The notes beneath the pieces are model-generated. The model saw nothing but the letters and a program-made list of their open reading frames with translations. It made no database searches and was not told the DNA's origin. 64,000 nucleotides of DNA from CAYQCE01 sp964415885 (lineage in GTDB: Bacteria; Zixibacteria; MSB-5A5; JAABVY01; JAHJOQ01): assembly GCA_964415885.1 (NCBI GenBank), contig CAYQCE010000005.1, positions 1 through 64,000 on the forward strand. The letters are read 5' to 3'. Every line of letters starts with the position of its first letter. Position 1 is the stretch's first letter. The position numbers were made by a program, and so were the translations under genes. Shown piece by piece: positions 51,873 to 60,480 of this stretch.

Positions 51873-52538
51873 ATGAAGATGAATACTATACTCGTTGACA
51901 AGGCGGAGTTGACTCCGACCAAGATAGTCTGTGTTGGCAAAAACTACCTCGAGCACATCCGCGAGATGGGAGGCGACAAGCCGTTCCCCGAACCGACAAT
52001 ATTCATGAAACCGAATTCGGCTCTGATATCCTCACCGGAGACCGTGACGATACCGCAGTCATTCGGCACACTTCACCACGAAGCCGAGCTCTGTTTCGTC
52101 ATATCCGAAATATGCAAGAATGTGTCTAAAGAGGACGCCCACGGGTTTATCCTCGGCTGGGGAGTCGGAATAGACTTTACTCTGCGAGATATTCAGGGCA
52201 AGGCGAAGGAACGAGGGGGGCCGTGGGAGATCGCCAAGGGATTCGATAACGCCGCGGTTTTCGGACACTTCCAGTCGAGAGACAAGGATTTCGACCCGGC
52301 CACTCTCGCCATACGTCTCAAGGTAAACGACGAGATCAGGCAGGATGGCAACACCGGCCAGATGATCTTCACTCCGAGTGAAGTGATTGAGTATGTTTCG
52401 GGATTTATCACGCTTCACCGAGGCGACATCGTAATGACGGGGACACCAAAAGGTGTTGGGCCGGTCGAAAACGGCGACACGGTCGAGGCGGCAATCTCAC
52501 AGTTGCCGTCGCTCATATTTAGAGTCCTTCGTTCGTGA
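51873..52538 (+). CDS. Fumarylacetoacetate hydrolase-family protein
   Basis: 221-aa beta-barrel hydrolase or decarboxylase of the FAH superfamily (FAHD1/YcgM type). Visible: VCVGKNYLEHIREMGG, the divalent-metal ligand triad HHEAELCFVI ... GIDFTLRD, and the C-terminal TGTPKGVGPVENGD. Substrates in this family vary (acylpyruvates, oxaloacetate, catechol meta-cleavage products), so the reaction is open. The start is ATG 51873, with a second ATG 6 nt later; the ribosome-binding site is weak and overlaps the rubredoxin end. Confidence 0.88.
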   Translation: MKMNTILVDKAELTPTKIVCVGKNYLEHIREMGGDKPFPEPTIFMKPNSALISSPETVTIPQSFGTLHHEAELCFVISEICKNVSKEDAHGFILGWGVGIDFTLRDIQGKAKERGGPWEIAKGFDNAAVFGHFQSRDKDFDPATLAIRLKVNDEIRQDGNTGQMIFTPSEVIEYVSGFITLHRGDIVMTGTPKGVGPVENGDTVEAAISQLPSLIFRVLRS

Positions 52539-52614
52539 ACACTTCGACCCGTAGCACCGTTCTTCTGAGATAGAGAGTGATACATGGATATTTCTCGAGA
52601 GGATTGATACTCAG

Positions 52615-53535
52615 GTGAAAGTAGCTATCTCAGGTTCAACAGGTCTCGTCGGAAACAGGCTGGTTAAGCGGTTGCTGGAAAACGATCATACGGTGATTCG
52701 ACTCGTGCGGAAGAATGTGCCGGATGATGACACGATCAAGGTGTCGTGGAGTCCGTACGATGGCAAGATTGAGCGCGAGCGGCTGGAAGGGATAGATGCC
52801 GTCGTTAATCTCTCCGGTGCGAACCTGGCATCCTCGCGATGGACTGAAGACAGGAAGAAGGTCCTGCGGGACAGCCGAGTCGTGACTACGACTTTCGTGA
52901 GTGATGTCATCGGTTCCCTCGAAAACAAACCGAAGACGATGATGTCGGCTTCTGCTACCGGATATTACGGAGACACCAAGAAAGCCAATTCCGCTTCCGA
53001 ATACAGCCCGCACGGAAAGGGATTCCTCTCCGATCTCTGCAGGGAATGGGAGGCGGCTACCAGGCCCGCAGCAAATTCCGGCGTCCGTGTGGTGAACGGG
53101 CGATTCGGCGTAGTTCTATCTACCGAAGACGGTGCGCTTGCGAAGATGCTTCCGGTGTTCAAGGCGGGGATCGGCGGACATATCGGATCCGGCCGCCAGA
53201 TGATGAGCTGGATAGTGCTCGAGGATCTTGTCGACGCTATCATTTTCACGCTCGAAACCGAGAGCCTCAACGGTCCGGTCAATATGGTCAGCCCGGATCC
53301 TGTGACGAACAAGGACTTCTCGAAAACTCTCGCTGATGTCCTTGGAAAACCATGTTTCACTCGTGTGCCCGCATTTGCTCTGAAGGTTGCGCTCGGTTCG
53401 GAGATGGCGGAGGAAACACTCCTCGCGAGTCAGAATGTTGTCCCGGAGAAACTGAACGAAGCCGGCTTCGAGTTTCGCTATCCTGATCTCGAGGGTGCGC
53501 TGAAACATGCTCTCGCCGAGGAGCAGGCTGGTTGA
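52615..53535 (+). CDS. Epimerase of the TIGR01777/YfcH family
   Basis: 306-aa extended short-chain dehydrogenase fold protein. The NAD-binding loop is SGSTGLVGNRL, followed by VVNLSGANLASSRWTEDRKK, SASATGYYGD, the DLCREWEAA segment and a C-terminal SMAEETLLASQNVVPEKLNEAGFEF stretch, which together match the YfcH/TIGR01777 family. The catalytic activity of this family is not well defined. It begins with GTG at 52615, 76 nt after the FAH gene, and may be in the same transcription unit. Confidence 0.87.
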   Translation: MKVAISGSTGLVGNRLVKRLLENDHTVIRLVRKNVPDDDTIKVSWSPYDGKIERERLEGIDAVVNLSGANLASSRWTEDRKKVLRDSRVVTTTFVSDVIGSLENKPKTMMSASATGYYGDTKKANSASEYSPHGKGFLSDLCREWEAATRPAANSGVRVVNGRFGVVLSTEDGALAKMLPVFKAGIGGHIGSGRQMMSWIVLEDLVDAIIFTLETESLNGPVNMVSPDPVTNKDFSKTLADVLGKPCFTRVPAFALKVALGSEMAEETLLASQNVVPEKLNEAGFEFRYPDLEGALKHALAEEQAG

Positions 53536-53603
53536 GATTGACAATGTGGACAAGTGATTTTAGATTCGACGTGTGATGATGAACAATACAGAGAGGAGAC
53601 AGG

Positions 53604-54104
53604 ATGACACCGGTAGACAATGAGGTACTCGAGGGACTCTCGCGCGGGATTCAGGCCGAACTCGCCGCATATGTCTTCTACAAAAAAGCCCTCGCGCTGA
53701 ACAAAGATGAGAATCTCGATGAGGTTCTCAAGTGGCTCGCCGGAGAGGAGAAGGATCATTATGCCATCCTTGAGGGTCAGTATCGCAGCCTGCTCAAATC
53801 AGAGCGCTGGGTCGCCTATAACGACATCATGAAGAAAGAGGGCCTTCCCGATATCGACGAGCACACCGAGAAGGTGCACGATACCCTTATCGAGGAAGTG
53901 GACGAGAATACATCCCCGAAGCGGATTCTCGAAATCGCCCTGCTGCTGGAAGTCCGCGCTCGAGATATTTACCAGGAACTCGAACAGAAGACCGAAAACC
54001 CGGAGGGTAAGAAGACCTACGAATACCTCGTCAGATTCGAGTCGGGACATATCGCGAAGATCAAGAGCATAGCGGGCAAGATGGGAATCCGGCTCGCGGA
54101 TTAG
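53604..54104 (+). CDS. Rubrerythrin-like ferritin-fold diiron protein
   Basis: 166 aa, four-helix bundle. Helix 1 has GIQAELAAYVFYKKAL (Glu ligand), helix 2 GEEKDHYAILEGQ (ExxH), helix 3 EIALLLEVRARDIYQEL and helix 4 RFESGHIAKIKSI (ExxH), giving the ferritin/rubrerythrin diiron ligands. It lacks the C-terminal rubredoxin domain of classical rubrerythrin, and a free rubredoxin is encoded 1.7 kb upstream. It probably reduces peroxide or handles iron. GAGGAGACAGG precedes the ATG. Confidence 0.85.
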   Translation: MTPVDNEVLEGLSRGIQAELAAYVFYKKALALNKDENLDEVLKWLAGEEKDHYAILEGQYRSLLKSERWVAYNDIMKKEGLPDIDEHTEKVHDTLIEEVDENTSPKRILEIALLLEVRARDIYQELEQKTENPEGKKTYEYLVRFESGHIAKIKSIAGKMGIRLAD

Positions 54105-54133
54105 ACCGCAGCCCCACTTACGAACAGTTTTGA

Positions 54134-54157
54134 CCGGCATACCGAGAGGTGTGCCGG
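54134..54157 (+). terminator. Terminator of the ferritin-like gene
   Basis: CCGGCATACC (54134-54143) pairs with GGTGTGCCGG (54148-54157; one G-U) across a GAGA tetraloop, followed by a T-rich stretch (GTTCTTTCTC). A moderate terminator. Confidence 0.65.
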
Positions 54158-54661
54158 CCAGTTCTTTCTCCAGGCTCTGTGGGCTTGTTCGGTCAGTGCC
54201 TGTCCCGCGTTAGCGGGATGTGAACTGATTGCTCGTAAGTCGCAGGTACACATAATCGTAAACGAATAATCGGCAGATCACAATCCAGTTTCTCATCGGG
54301 ATCAGGATCTGCCGTAACCTATTGTAATGTCTAATTAAACAACCTCGAGTCGTGTGCCGGTTCATCTTGCCGGTCACATGGTCAGAAATCTGACCGCAAG
54401 GCACTGCAAGAACACTCGCGCTCGCATTCAGGCAACACGATGCGGCGAGGTCGAGATTGCCGCGCTCGCTACGCTCACTCGCAAAGACAGTCTTTCTGTG
54501 GTTATTCAGCAGACCCGTTGGGCCGGGCCGCTATACAGCGCGGATGACTGAAAATCGTGAAGCCTTAATCCTTTTCCGGTTGACCTTTCAACCCAAACTC
54601 ATAATTTTCCGGCCAAACAAAAGAGAATCATCTACTCACCGGCAAAGTCGAGGACTTGGAA
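54158..54661. other. Noncoding region with a REP-like segment
   Basis: About 500 bp without a gene. It contains a small hairpin GGTCAG-AAAT-CTGACC (54380-54395). It also has a segment near 54440-54490 (GCGAGGTCGAGATTGCCGCG, GCTCGCTACGCTCACTCGC) of the sort found in dispersed REP-like repeats; only one copy is seen in this window. No promoter for the MmgE/PrpD gene was matched confidently. Confidence 0.4.
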
Positions 54662-56032
54662 ATGGAAAAGACAATATCCCGCAGATTCGCTGAATTCGTC
54701 CACAATCTCAAATACGAAGATATCGACAAGGAATCGATTCGTCACGCCAAGAGATTCCTGTTCGACACCATCGGTTGTGCACTTGGCGGCCACAGGGCGG
54801 AAGACTGCAAAATCTCGCTCGGCGTGATACAGGGAATGGGCGGCACCGAAGAGTCTACGCTCATCGCAACCGGATTCAGAACCAACGCCTACATGGCTTC
54901 TCTGGCAAACGCACTGATGGTGCGCGTGATGGACTATAACGACATCTACTGGAAAGAAGATCCGTCGCATCCGTCGGATATCATCCCGGCCGCCATGGCT
55001 GTCGGAGAGCGCGAGGGAAAGTCCGGCAAGGACCTGCTCGTCGGTATTATCATCGGCCACGAGATCGAGATGCGCCTGTGTGAGTATGTCACCCCCGGAA
55101 TACGTGAGCGAGGGTGGCATCACGCTACCCTGACGCAGCTCGTGTCACCGTTGGTTGCCGGTAAGATGCTCGATCTGGATGTTGATCAGTTGACGAATGC
55201 GACCGGAATCTCCGGTTGCCACAATTTCACTCTTGGTGCTGTAGCAGCCGGTAAGCTGACTATGATGAAGAACACAGTCGATCCGATGGCGACACAGTCC
55301 GGTGTCCTGGCCGCTTTGCTCGCGAAAGACGGCTATATCGGCACCGAGGCGATCTACGAGGGGAAGGAAGGCTTCTGCCAGCAGATGGGCAAGGGATACA
55401 AGGAGGAGGTGCTCTTCGACGGACTCGGTGAGAAGTTCAAGATCGGTAACTGTTCGTTTAAGGCATTCCCGACCGAGTTTTTGACCCAGTCGCCGGTGAC
55501 TGCGGCTCTCAAGCTGATCAAGGAGAAGGATATCGACTGGAAAGACGTCGAAGAGGTTACAGTACACACTATCGCTCGTGCGGTCGACATTCTCGCCGAC
55601 CCGACAAAGTATCAGCCCACATCCAAGGAGACTGCCGATCATTCGATGCCATACTGCGTCGGTGCGGCCATCATGGACAAGATGGTAACCCCGCTTCAGT
55701 TCAAGCATGACCGTATTGCCGATCAGAATCTTATCGATTTCATACAGAAGATCAAAGTCGTGGCGAATGAGGACCTCGAGAAGGAATTCCCGCAGATGCA
55801 GCCGTCGATTGTCGATCTGAAGATGAAATCCGGCGAGAAGTTCACGCAACGCGTCGATTACGCCAAGGGCGATCCCAGGGAGACTATGACCGATGACGAC
55901 CTGATGGACAAATTCTACGGTCTAACTGCCGACTTTCTCTCGGACGATCGCAGGAAGAATATCCGCGAGATGGTTTACAATCTCGAAGATGTCGGCAAGG
56001 TTTCGGAACTGATGGCTGCGCTTATCGTATAA
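54662..56032 (+). CDS. MmgE/PrpD family protein
   Basis: 456 aa, a two-domain member of the MmgE/PrpD superfamily (2-methylcitrate dehydratase, cis-aconitate decarboxylase, iminodisuccinate epimerase). Family marks: KRFLFDTIGCALGGH near the start, the MRVMDYNDIYW aspartate-rich active-site loop, a GREIEMRL-like IIGHEIEMRL, KMLDLDVDQL and the C-terminal LSDDRRKNIREMV. The exact reaction is not determined by motifs; the classical 2-methylcitrate partners (PrpB, PrpC) are absent here, though an aconitase-family subunit is at 7.7 kb. The start is ATG 54662, preceded by AGGAC. Confidence 0.88.
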   Translation: MEKTISRRFAEFVHNLKYEDIDKESIRHAKRFLFDTIGCALGGHRAEDCKISLGVIQGMGGTEESTLIATGFRTNAYMASLANALMVRVMDYNDIYWKEDPSHPSDIIPAAMAVGEREGKSGKDLLVGIIIGHEIEMRLCEYVTPGIRERGWHHATLTQLVSPLVAGKMLDLDVDQLTNATGISGCHNFTLGAVAAGKLTMMKNTVDPMATQSGVLAALLAKDGYIGTEAIYEGKEGFCQQMGKGYKEEVLFDGLGEKFKIGNCSFKAFPTEFLTQSPVTAALKLIKEKDIDWKDVEEVTVHTIARAVDILADPTKYQPTSKETADHSMPYCVGAAIMDKMVTPLQFKHDRIADQNLIDFIQKIKVVANEDLEKEFPQMQPSIVDLKMKSGEKFTQRVDYAKGDPRETMTDDDLMDKFYGLTADFLSDDRRKNIREMVYNLEDVGKVSELMAALIV

Positions 56033-56064
56033 ATTGCAAGGAGGGGGGCAAAGAACTAGTCTCG

Positions 56065-56103
56065 AGCGGTTCGTTTGTTAAATCAGGCGAGCCGCTTTTT
56101 ATT
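56065..56103 (+). terminator. Terminator of the MmgE/PrpD gene
   Basis: AGCGGTTCG (56065-56073) pairs with CGAGCCGCT (56088-56096; one G-U), 14-nt loop, then TTTTATT. It is located exactly at the convergent border with the phosphatase gene. Confidence 0.8.
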
Positions 56104-56962
56104 CTCTCAAATCAAATAGCTGCGTGATTGCACGAGACCAGCCTTCCGGTCCCGGCGCACCCGCGAGATACGGCTTCACTTTGTTCTTAACGGCTCGATT
56201 GTAACGTCTGTTTTTTCCCATCACGAGCACAGGATAGTCGACCACCTCGAGCATCTCGAGATCATTTGTCGAGTCACCGAGACCGACAACCTCCGGAACT
56301 GTGCCGTGCAGTTTGCCGTACATTTCTCTCAGGTATTCAACCGCACGTCCCTTGTCAATATCACCAACGAGATGAAAGAAGCGTTTGCCCTGGATGACAT
56401 TGTAGCCTTCCTTCTCGAGTTCCTTAATCACGTACTCGATAGTTCGCGACTCCGTGCCCTCAGGAAAAACAAACGGTTCGCTGTATTCCCGGTCGGCGGC
56501 TTTCTTCGCCTGTTTCGAGCTGACGAAATCGCAAAGCACCTGTACTTTTTTGAGATCCATATCCGAAAACCCCTCGACAGAGATACCGGATCGATTTCGC
56601 ACCTCAGTGAACGCCTTCCGAATCTCGTGATTCGATGCACCGAATTCTCTGACTAAGTAGTCACCGCGCTTCTTGAGATCGCCCTTCACACCGTCGAACA
56701 TCTTTGCCGGCATAAACACGGCGGCGCCATTTTCACAGATTAGCGGTGTGTTGAGCTGCAGCTTTCGACGCCAGTATTCAATCTCCGATCTGGTCTTGGA
56801 TGAACAGCATATTATCGGAATTCGCCGCTTTTTGAGGGCCTTGACAGCGGGTAAGGCATCATCGAATGAGTAAGTGTCGAAATCGAGCAGAGTACCGTCG
56901 AGGTCGGTAACTACAATCGTGTTTCCGGGGTCTTTGACGCTTCTATAAATGCGAGATCTCAT
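56099..56962 (-). CDS. mpgP: HAD-family phosphatase, mannosyl/glucosyl-3-phosphoglycerate phosphatase-like
   Basis: 287-aa Cof/MpgP-type HAD phosphatase. The nucleophile motif is VVTDLDGTLLD (first Asp), followed by ICCSSKTRSE (motif II), ICENGAAVFMP, and a final VGLGDSTNDLEML (motif IV metal ligands). The PLICENGA and SSKTRSEIEYW wording matches mannosyl-3-phosphoglycerate phosphatases. It lies at the 3' end of the glycerate-solute operon and would dephosphorylate the intermediate made by the synthase. Its start overlaps the membrane-protein gene by 20 nt. Confidence 0.85.
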   Translation of the reverse strand: MRSRIYRSVKDPGNTIVVTDLDGTLLDFDTYSFDDALPAVKALKKRRIPIICCSSKTRSEIEYWRRKLQLNTPLICENGAAVFMPAKMFDGVKGDLKKRGDYLVREFGASNHEIRKAFTEVRNRSGISVEGFSDMDLKKVQVLCDFVSSKQAKKAADREYSEPFVFPEGTESRTIEYVIKELEKEGYNVIQGKRFFHLVGDIDKGRAVEYLREMYGKLHGTVPEVVGLGDSTNDLEMLEVVDYPVLVMGKNRRYNRAVKNKVKPYLAGAPGPEGWSRAITQLFDLRE

Positions 56963-57647
56963 CAGATTCTCTCTTTCCCTTTTCCAGTGATCGGAGCTTT
57001 CGCTCGAGCGTTTCTCTCGCTATGTCCTTTCCGCCCAGCCCGAAAGCAATGGCGAGCGCGAGCACGAAACCGCCGAGCATGATGGCGAAGGTTGCCTCCA
57101 CAATGCCTCGTCCCACACCGATATAGTCAGTGGCAATCGCAATGAAGAATATCAGTATGATCCCCCGGACGAGAAATGCGATCAGTCTTGCCGATCTGTA
57201 CTGCGAATTGACCAGCGCTATGAGTGTCGCTCTGCCCAAAAAGCGGGATACAAAGTACCCGACCACGAAGATAACGAATGCCACCGCAAAAAGTGGTATG
57301 GCTGCGACGGTAGATGCCAGAAGTCGGTTCAGGGTTTCGACATGCAGGAATGACACCGCCAGAATCAGGTGCAGGAAGAGGACGAGCCAGTAGAAGACTC
57401 TGCCGAGCAGCATCACCGGCGTCTGGTCATACCAGGCTTTCGAGACAATTGACGACAGCCCGATCCGGTAGGCGAGCACGTTAAAACTCAATAGACCGGC
57501 GATCAGGATCACGAGTTTCTTAACAAGATACGCCAGCAGCAAACCGACCAGCAAGGTTGCAACGAAGAGCAGCAGCCGGGGTGCCATCTCTAACAACGGC
57601 GATACCGCCTCCAACGCCGGATCTATTAGAATTTCCTGTATATCCAC
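56943..57647 (-). CDS. Mechanosensitive-channel-like membrane protein (TM module only)
   Basis: 234 aa with about five hydrophobic helices: one near 22-50, three in the middle and a last one (GGFVLALAIAFGLGGKDIA) that resembles the pore-lining TM helix of MscS-type proteins (conserved TM-helix family). The cytoplasmic beta domain of MscS is missing. The C-terminus is a short charged tail (RKLRSLEKGKRESDEI). The gene overlaps the phosphatase by 20 nt within the compatible-solute operon, which suggests a role in solute release on hypo-osmotic shock. This is inference from context. Confidence 0.7.
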   Translation of the reverse strand: MDIQEILIDPALEAVSPLLEMAPRLLLFVATLLVGLLLAYLVKKLVILIAGLLSFNVLAYRIGLSSIVSKAWYDQTPVMLLGRVFYWLVLFLHLILAVSFLHVETLNRLLASTVAAIPLFAVAFVIFVVGYFVSRFLGRATLIALVNSQYRSARLIAFLVRGIILIFFIAIATDYIGVGRGIVEATFAIMLGGFVLALAIAFGLGGKDIARETLERKLRSLEKGKRESDEISHL

Positions 57648-57672
57648 AATGCACCTCCATTCATTCTACCAC

Positions 57673-58935
57673 TTACCATCGAGAGATGAGATACTCCTTC
57701 TGGTTGAGAAACTCCCGGCACAACTCTTCAAGCTTCTCTTCGACCTCCTCTGAATCAGCTTCCTGCGTCGCATTTATGAAACCCGCCGTCCGCCCGAGAT
57801 AGAGTGGAGTAAGAGATCGAACCAGGTGCTCGGGGTGCATTACTCTATGATGATAACCGAGAGCATACTGATATACTATCTTCACCCAGAGTTCATCCGG
57901 GAATTCAAAGTCGCTGACGGCAACGCGTGCCATCATCTTCAAACGGTCGATGCAATTGTAGTCGAGGATAGCCCGCCAGACCGGCATCATCTCCTCAACG
58001 CCATTCTGAAACGAGGTTACGAGCCTCTCCAGATTGACATTCACCGGTTCCACTCCAACCTCGAAGCGGAAACCGTACTGCATGATGTCGCTGCTCTGCT
58101 TTGCGTTCTTCCAAACATCGTCGTGTTTCTCCATCAGGTAGAAAAGCGAACCGACTACCTGAACGAGCATCGATGCGAGGTCCGCACCCGGATCCTTCGG
58201 TGCGTGAATCTTGGCTCCGAGAAATGACTGGCACACACGAAAACCGTCTGCGATCGCTGTCGTCGACATCCAGATATCAATCCCGAATCTGGCGATATCG
58301 GTGTCGAACTCGCCCACCTTGATATAGTGTGACGCGAGCTCGCCGGAGAATCCGAAATCGCCGCCGATCGGTTGACGAACCGGGACTCCGTACAGTGTAC
58401 GGGTCAGAGGATATACGATTGAATTCGTAATGGTGCCGTCGTACTTGTGCCGTTTGTACAGCGGCGCCACGAAATCATAGTTTTTCTTAAGAACAGGCGT
58501 TAACAGCAGCTCTACCCACTCCGGGGTTATGCTGCGCAGGTCCGAGTCGACAACGGCGACGGCTTTTGCTCCCAGGGTCTCCGCAATCTTGAAAATCGTA
58601 CGAAACGCCGAACCTTTACCGGGAATACCGCGGTAATTCGTGCTGATTCGGTGAATCGTATAGATAGGGTGCTCCACCAGCACGGTTTCGAGATCGTCAA
58701 TCGCGGCATCCATTACTACATTCGGTGTACCGTCTGATGAGCCGCCGTCGGAGTTGATGATCACGGCATTGTAATCGCGGAAATACTTCATTATCCCCGC
58801 GTTGACGGCGTTAATTACATGATGGATCGTATCAGAGTTGTTGAAACTTGGGACGCCGATCACAATATCAGTCTGGCCGATCGACTCGATCTGCTTCTTG
58901 AGCTTCCTGCCGATTAGGTTGAACTTCGAGCTCAT
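57673..58935 (-). CDS. Glycosyltransferase, probably acting on (glucosyl/mannosyl-)glycerate
   Basis: 420-aa GT-A fold enzyme. The nucleotide-binding start is DIVIGVPSFNNSDTIHHVI; other segments are NSDGGSSDGTPNVV, GIPGKGSAFRTIF and the DxD-like AVVDSDLRSITPEW. The GKG and DSDLRSITPEW segments recall mannosylglycerate synthase (GKG, DADITSFGPDW). In Petrotoga a comparable second synthase (MggA) adds mannose to glucosyl-3-phosphoglycerate. It is located 9 nt after the gpgS-like gene. Its donor and acceptor are not determined; glucosylglycerate synthase (Ggs) is an alternative. Confidence 0.7.
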   Translation of the reverse strand: MSSKFNLIGRKLKKQIESIGQTDIVIGVPSFNNSDTIHHVINAVNAGIMKYFRDYNAVIINSDGGSSDGTPNVVMDAAIDDLETVLVEHPIYTIHRISTNYRGIPGKGSAFRTIFKIAETLGAKAVAVVDSDLRSITPEWVELLLTPVLKKNYDFVAPLYKRHKYDGTITNSIVYPLTRTLYGVPVRQPIGGDFGFSGELASHYIKVGEFDTDIARFGIDIWMSTTAIADGFRVCQSFLGAKIHAPKDPGADLASMLVQVVGSLFYLMEKHDDVWKNAKQSSDIMQYGFRFEVGVEPVNVNLERLVTSFQNGVEEMMPVWRAILDYNCIDRLKMMARVAVSDFEFPDELWVKIVYQYALGYHHRVMHPEHLVRSLTPLYLGRTAGFINATQEADSEEVEEKLEELCREFLNQKEYLISRW

Positions 58936-58944
58936 GCTTTATCT

Positions 58945-60156
58945 TTATGATTTGTTGTCGAGATCAACCGCCTCTCTGAGTTGCTTCATGAAGTCAGGCT
59001 TGGCGGAGGTTACGCGGTTCCAGTTTGGTATCACGGGTGCGCTGCGGGGGTTGTCCCAGAAAGCCTTCGTGGCTATCTCTATGCTTCGCGCGAATGTCTC
59101 GACCGCACTCGCCTCGCCGTGCCTGTCGAACTCGAGGTTATTCACAGCGGCATCGTGCTCGTACTGCCGGATCGTGTCCTGCGCCATCTGAAGGTAGGTC
59201 ATTTCGAATGTGTGAAAGAGCCCGCGTGTAAATATCGCGCCTTCATGTGCAAGGAATCTAAGAACCGACTTTGCTATGTCAATTGACATCTTCATCAATC
59301 CCTGCGTCGGATCGCCGGGAGAAAGCTCCTGGTGCTTGTGCTCATACTTGTCAGTCAGGTCCACCTGGCAGATACGGTTCTGTACCGCATTCCTGAACAC
59401 TTCGGACAGTGTACCGACCTCAAGCCCCCAGTCGCTCGGGATTCTGTTTACTCTCGCCAGGTGAACATCCAATGAGAATTCGCCCGCGAGCGGATACCTG
59501 AAGCTGTTCAGGTAGTTGAGCAGCGGCAGATGCCCGAGTATCTTAATGAGAGATCGAATCATCGGAGTGAAGAACAGCCGTGTAACACGTCCGTGCATTT
59601 TGTGCGTTACCCTGCTGTAATAACCCTTGCAGAACTCGTAGCCGAGATTCGGATTAGACAGCGGATAGCAGAGTCTCGCGAGCAATGCGCGGTCGTAGGT
59701 GAGTATGTCGCAATCGTGCAGCGATATAACTTCGCTTGTTGAGTTCGCTATGACATATCCGAGAGCAATCCAGACCGATCTGCCCTTGCCATCCTCGCCA
59801 ATTTCGAGGCCTTCCTTCTGAAGCTGCTCGTAGAGATTGCGGATTCTTTCGCCACTCGACCAGACAATCGTGACTTTATATGGAAGCTCCGAGACTATTC
59901 GCTTTGCTTCCCGGAATTGCATTGCATTCGTTTTATTCATAACGAGCACGTACTCGTTTACGTAGTCAACCCCTTTGAGCGTCTCCAGTATCTTCGGGAA
60001 AGCCGGGCGCTCAAATTCCGCGAATACCGCCGGGAGTACCAGTGCAAGCGGGCGCACCTTGTTGAACTCCCTGAGTTCCGCCTCGAGTCCCTTGTAGTTC
60101 TGTTCGCCAATCCGGTGCAGTGTCGTAATCGTACCGTTCTGATAAAAGTCGCTCAT
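58945..60156 (-). CDS. gpgS: Glucosyl-3-phosphoglycerate synthase-like glycosyltransferase (GT81 type)
   Basis: 403-aa glycosyltransferase. Recognised segments: ALVLPAVFAEFERPAFPKIL, the DxD-type HDCDILTYDR, AGEFSLDVHLARV, IPSDWGLEVGTLSEVFR and KYEHKHQELSPGD, which together match actinobacterial and archaeal GpgS. The reaction joins NDP-glucose and 3-phosphoglycerate to glucosyl-3-phosphoglycerate, the first step to the compatible solute glucosylglycerate. It heads the operon, with a clear promoter and AGGTGA before the ATG. A phosphatase and a second synthase follow. Confidence 0.8.
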   Translation of the reverse strand: MSDFYQNGTITTLHRIGEQNYKGLEAELREFNKVRPLALVLPAVFAEFERPAFPKILETLKGVDYVNEYVLVMNKTNAMQFREAKRIVSELPYKVTIVWSSGERIRNLYEQLQKEGLEIGEDGKGRSVWIALGYVIANSTSEVISLHDCDILTYDRALLARLCYPLSNPNLGYEFCKGYYSRVTHKMHGRVTRLFFTPMIRSLIKILGHLPLLNYLNSFRYPLAGEFSLDVHLARVNRIPSDWGLEVGTLSEVFRNAVQNRICQVDLTDKYEHKHQELSPGDPTQGLMKMSIDIAKSVLRFLAHEGAIFTRGLFHTFEMTYLQMAQDTIRQYEHDAAVNNLEFDRHGEASAVETFARSIEIATKAFWDNPRSAPVIPNWNRVTSAKPDFMKQLREAVDLDNKS

Positions 60157-60205
60157 CCTCAGTTCACCTCGAATTCTGGTAGAATGTCAGCCCGATATCA
60201 GTATC

Positions 60206-60234
60206 AATATAGTATCATCCCTCTAAAATGGCAA
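60206..60234 (-). promoter_or_regulatory. Promoter of the gpgS operon
   Basis: On the minus strand TTGCCA (60234-60229), 17-nt spacer, TATATT (60211-60206), predicting a leader of about 43 nt. An 8-bp inverted repeat CAAACAGG/CCTGTTTG (60232-60239, 60259-60266) overlaps the -35 and could be an operator. Three TATCA words lie between 60197 and 60217. Confidence 0.65.
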
Positions 60235-60480
60235 ACAGGCGGCAGTCACGGATAGTTTCCTGTTTGATGCATTCTTTGTTCAGCCGTCATAATATCAGGA
60301 GGCAGCCTGATGTCGACCTCTTCGGAAGTACCCTCACCGCCAGAGGATTAGAGCTAACGTTTGGACCCTATGCACGGTTTCGTGAACCCCGCATCTGTAC
60401 GGAGTGTTTAACGGTCGGGATCGTTCACGCGATGACGTGATAGTGAGCGGCTCGATTTGCAGCAGGCGTGGTAACAACAT
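60235..60480. other. Noncoding spacer between divergent genes
   Basis: No gene seen. It holds the inverted repeat described for the gpgS promoter; no convincing promoter for the plus-strand gene was found. Confidence 0.4.

Noticed and set aside
54440..54490. REP-like repeat segment as a mobile element or CRISPR
   Set aside because: Only one copy is visible in the window, with no flanking inverted repeats, transposase or spacer pattern.
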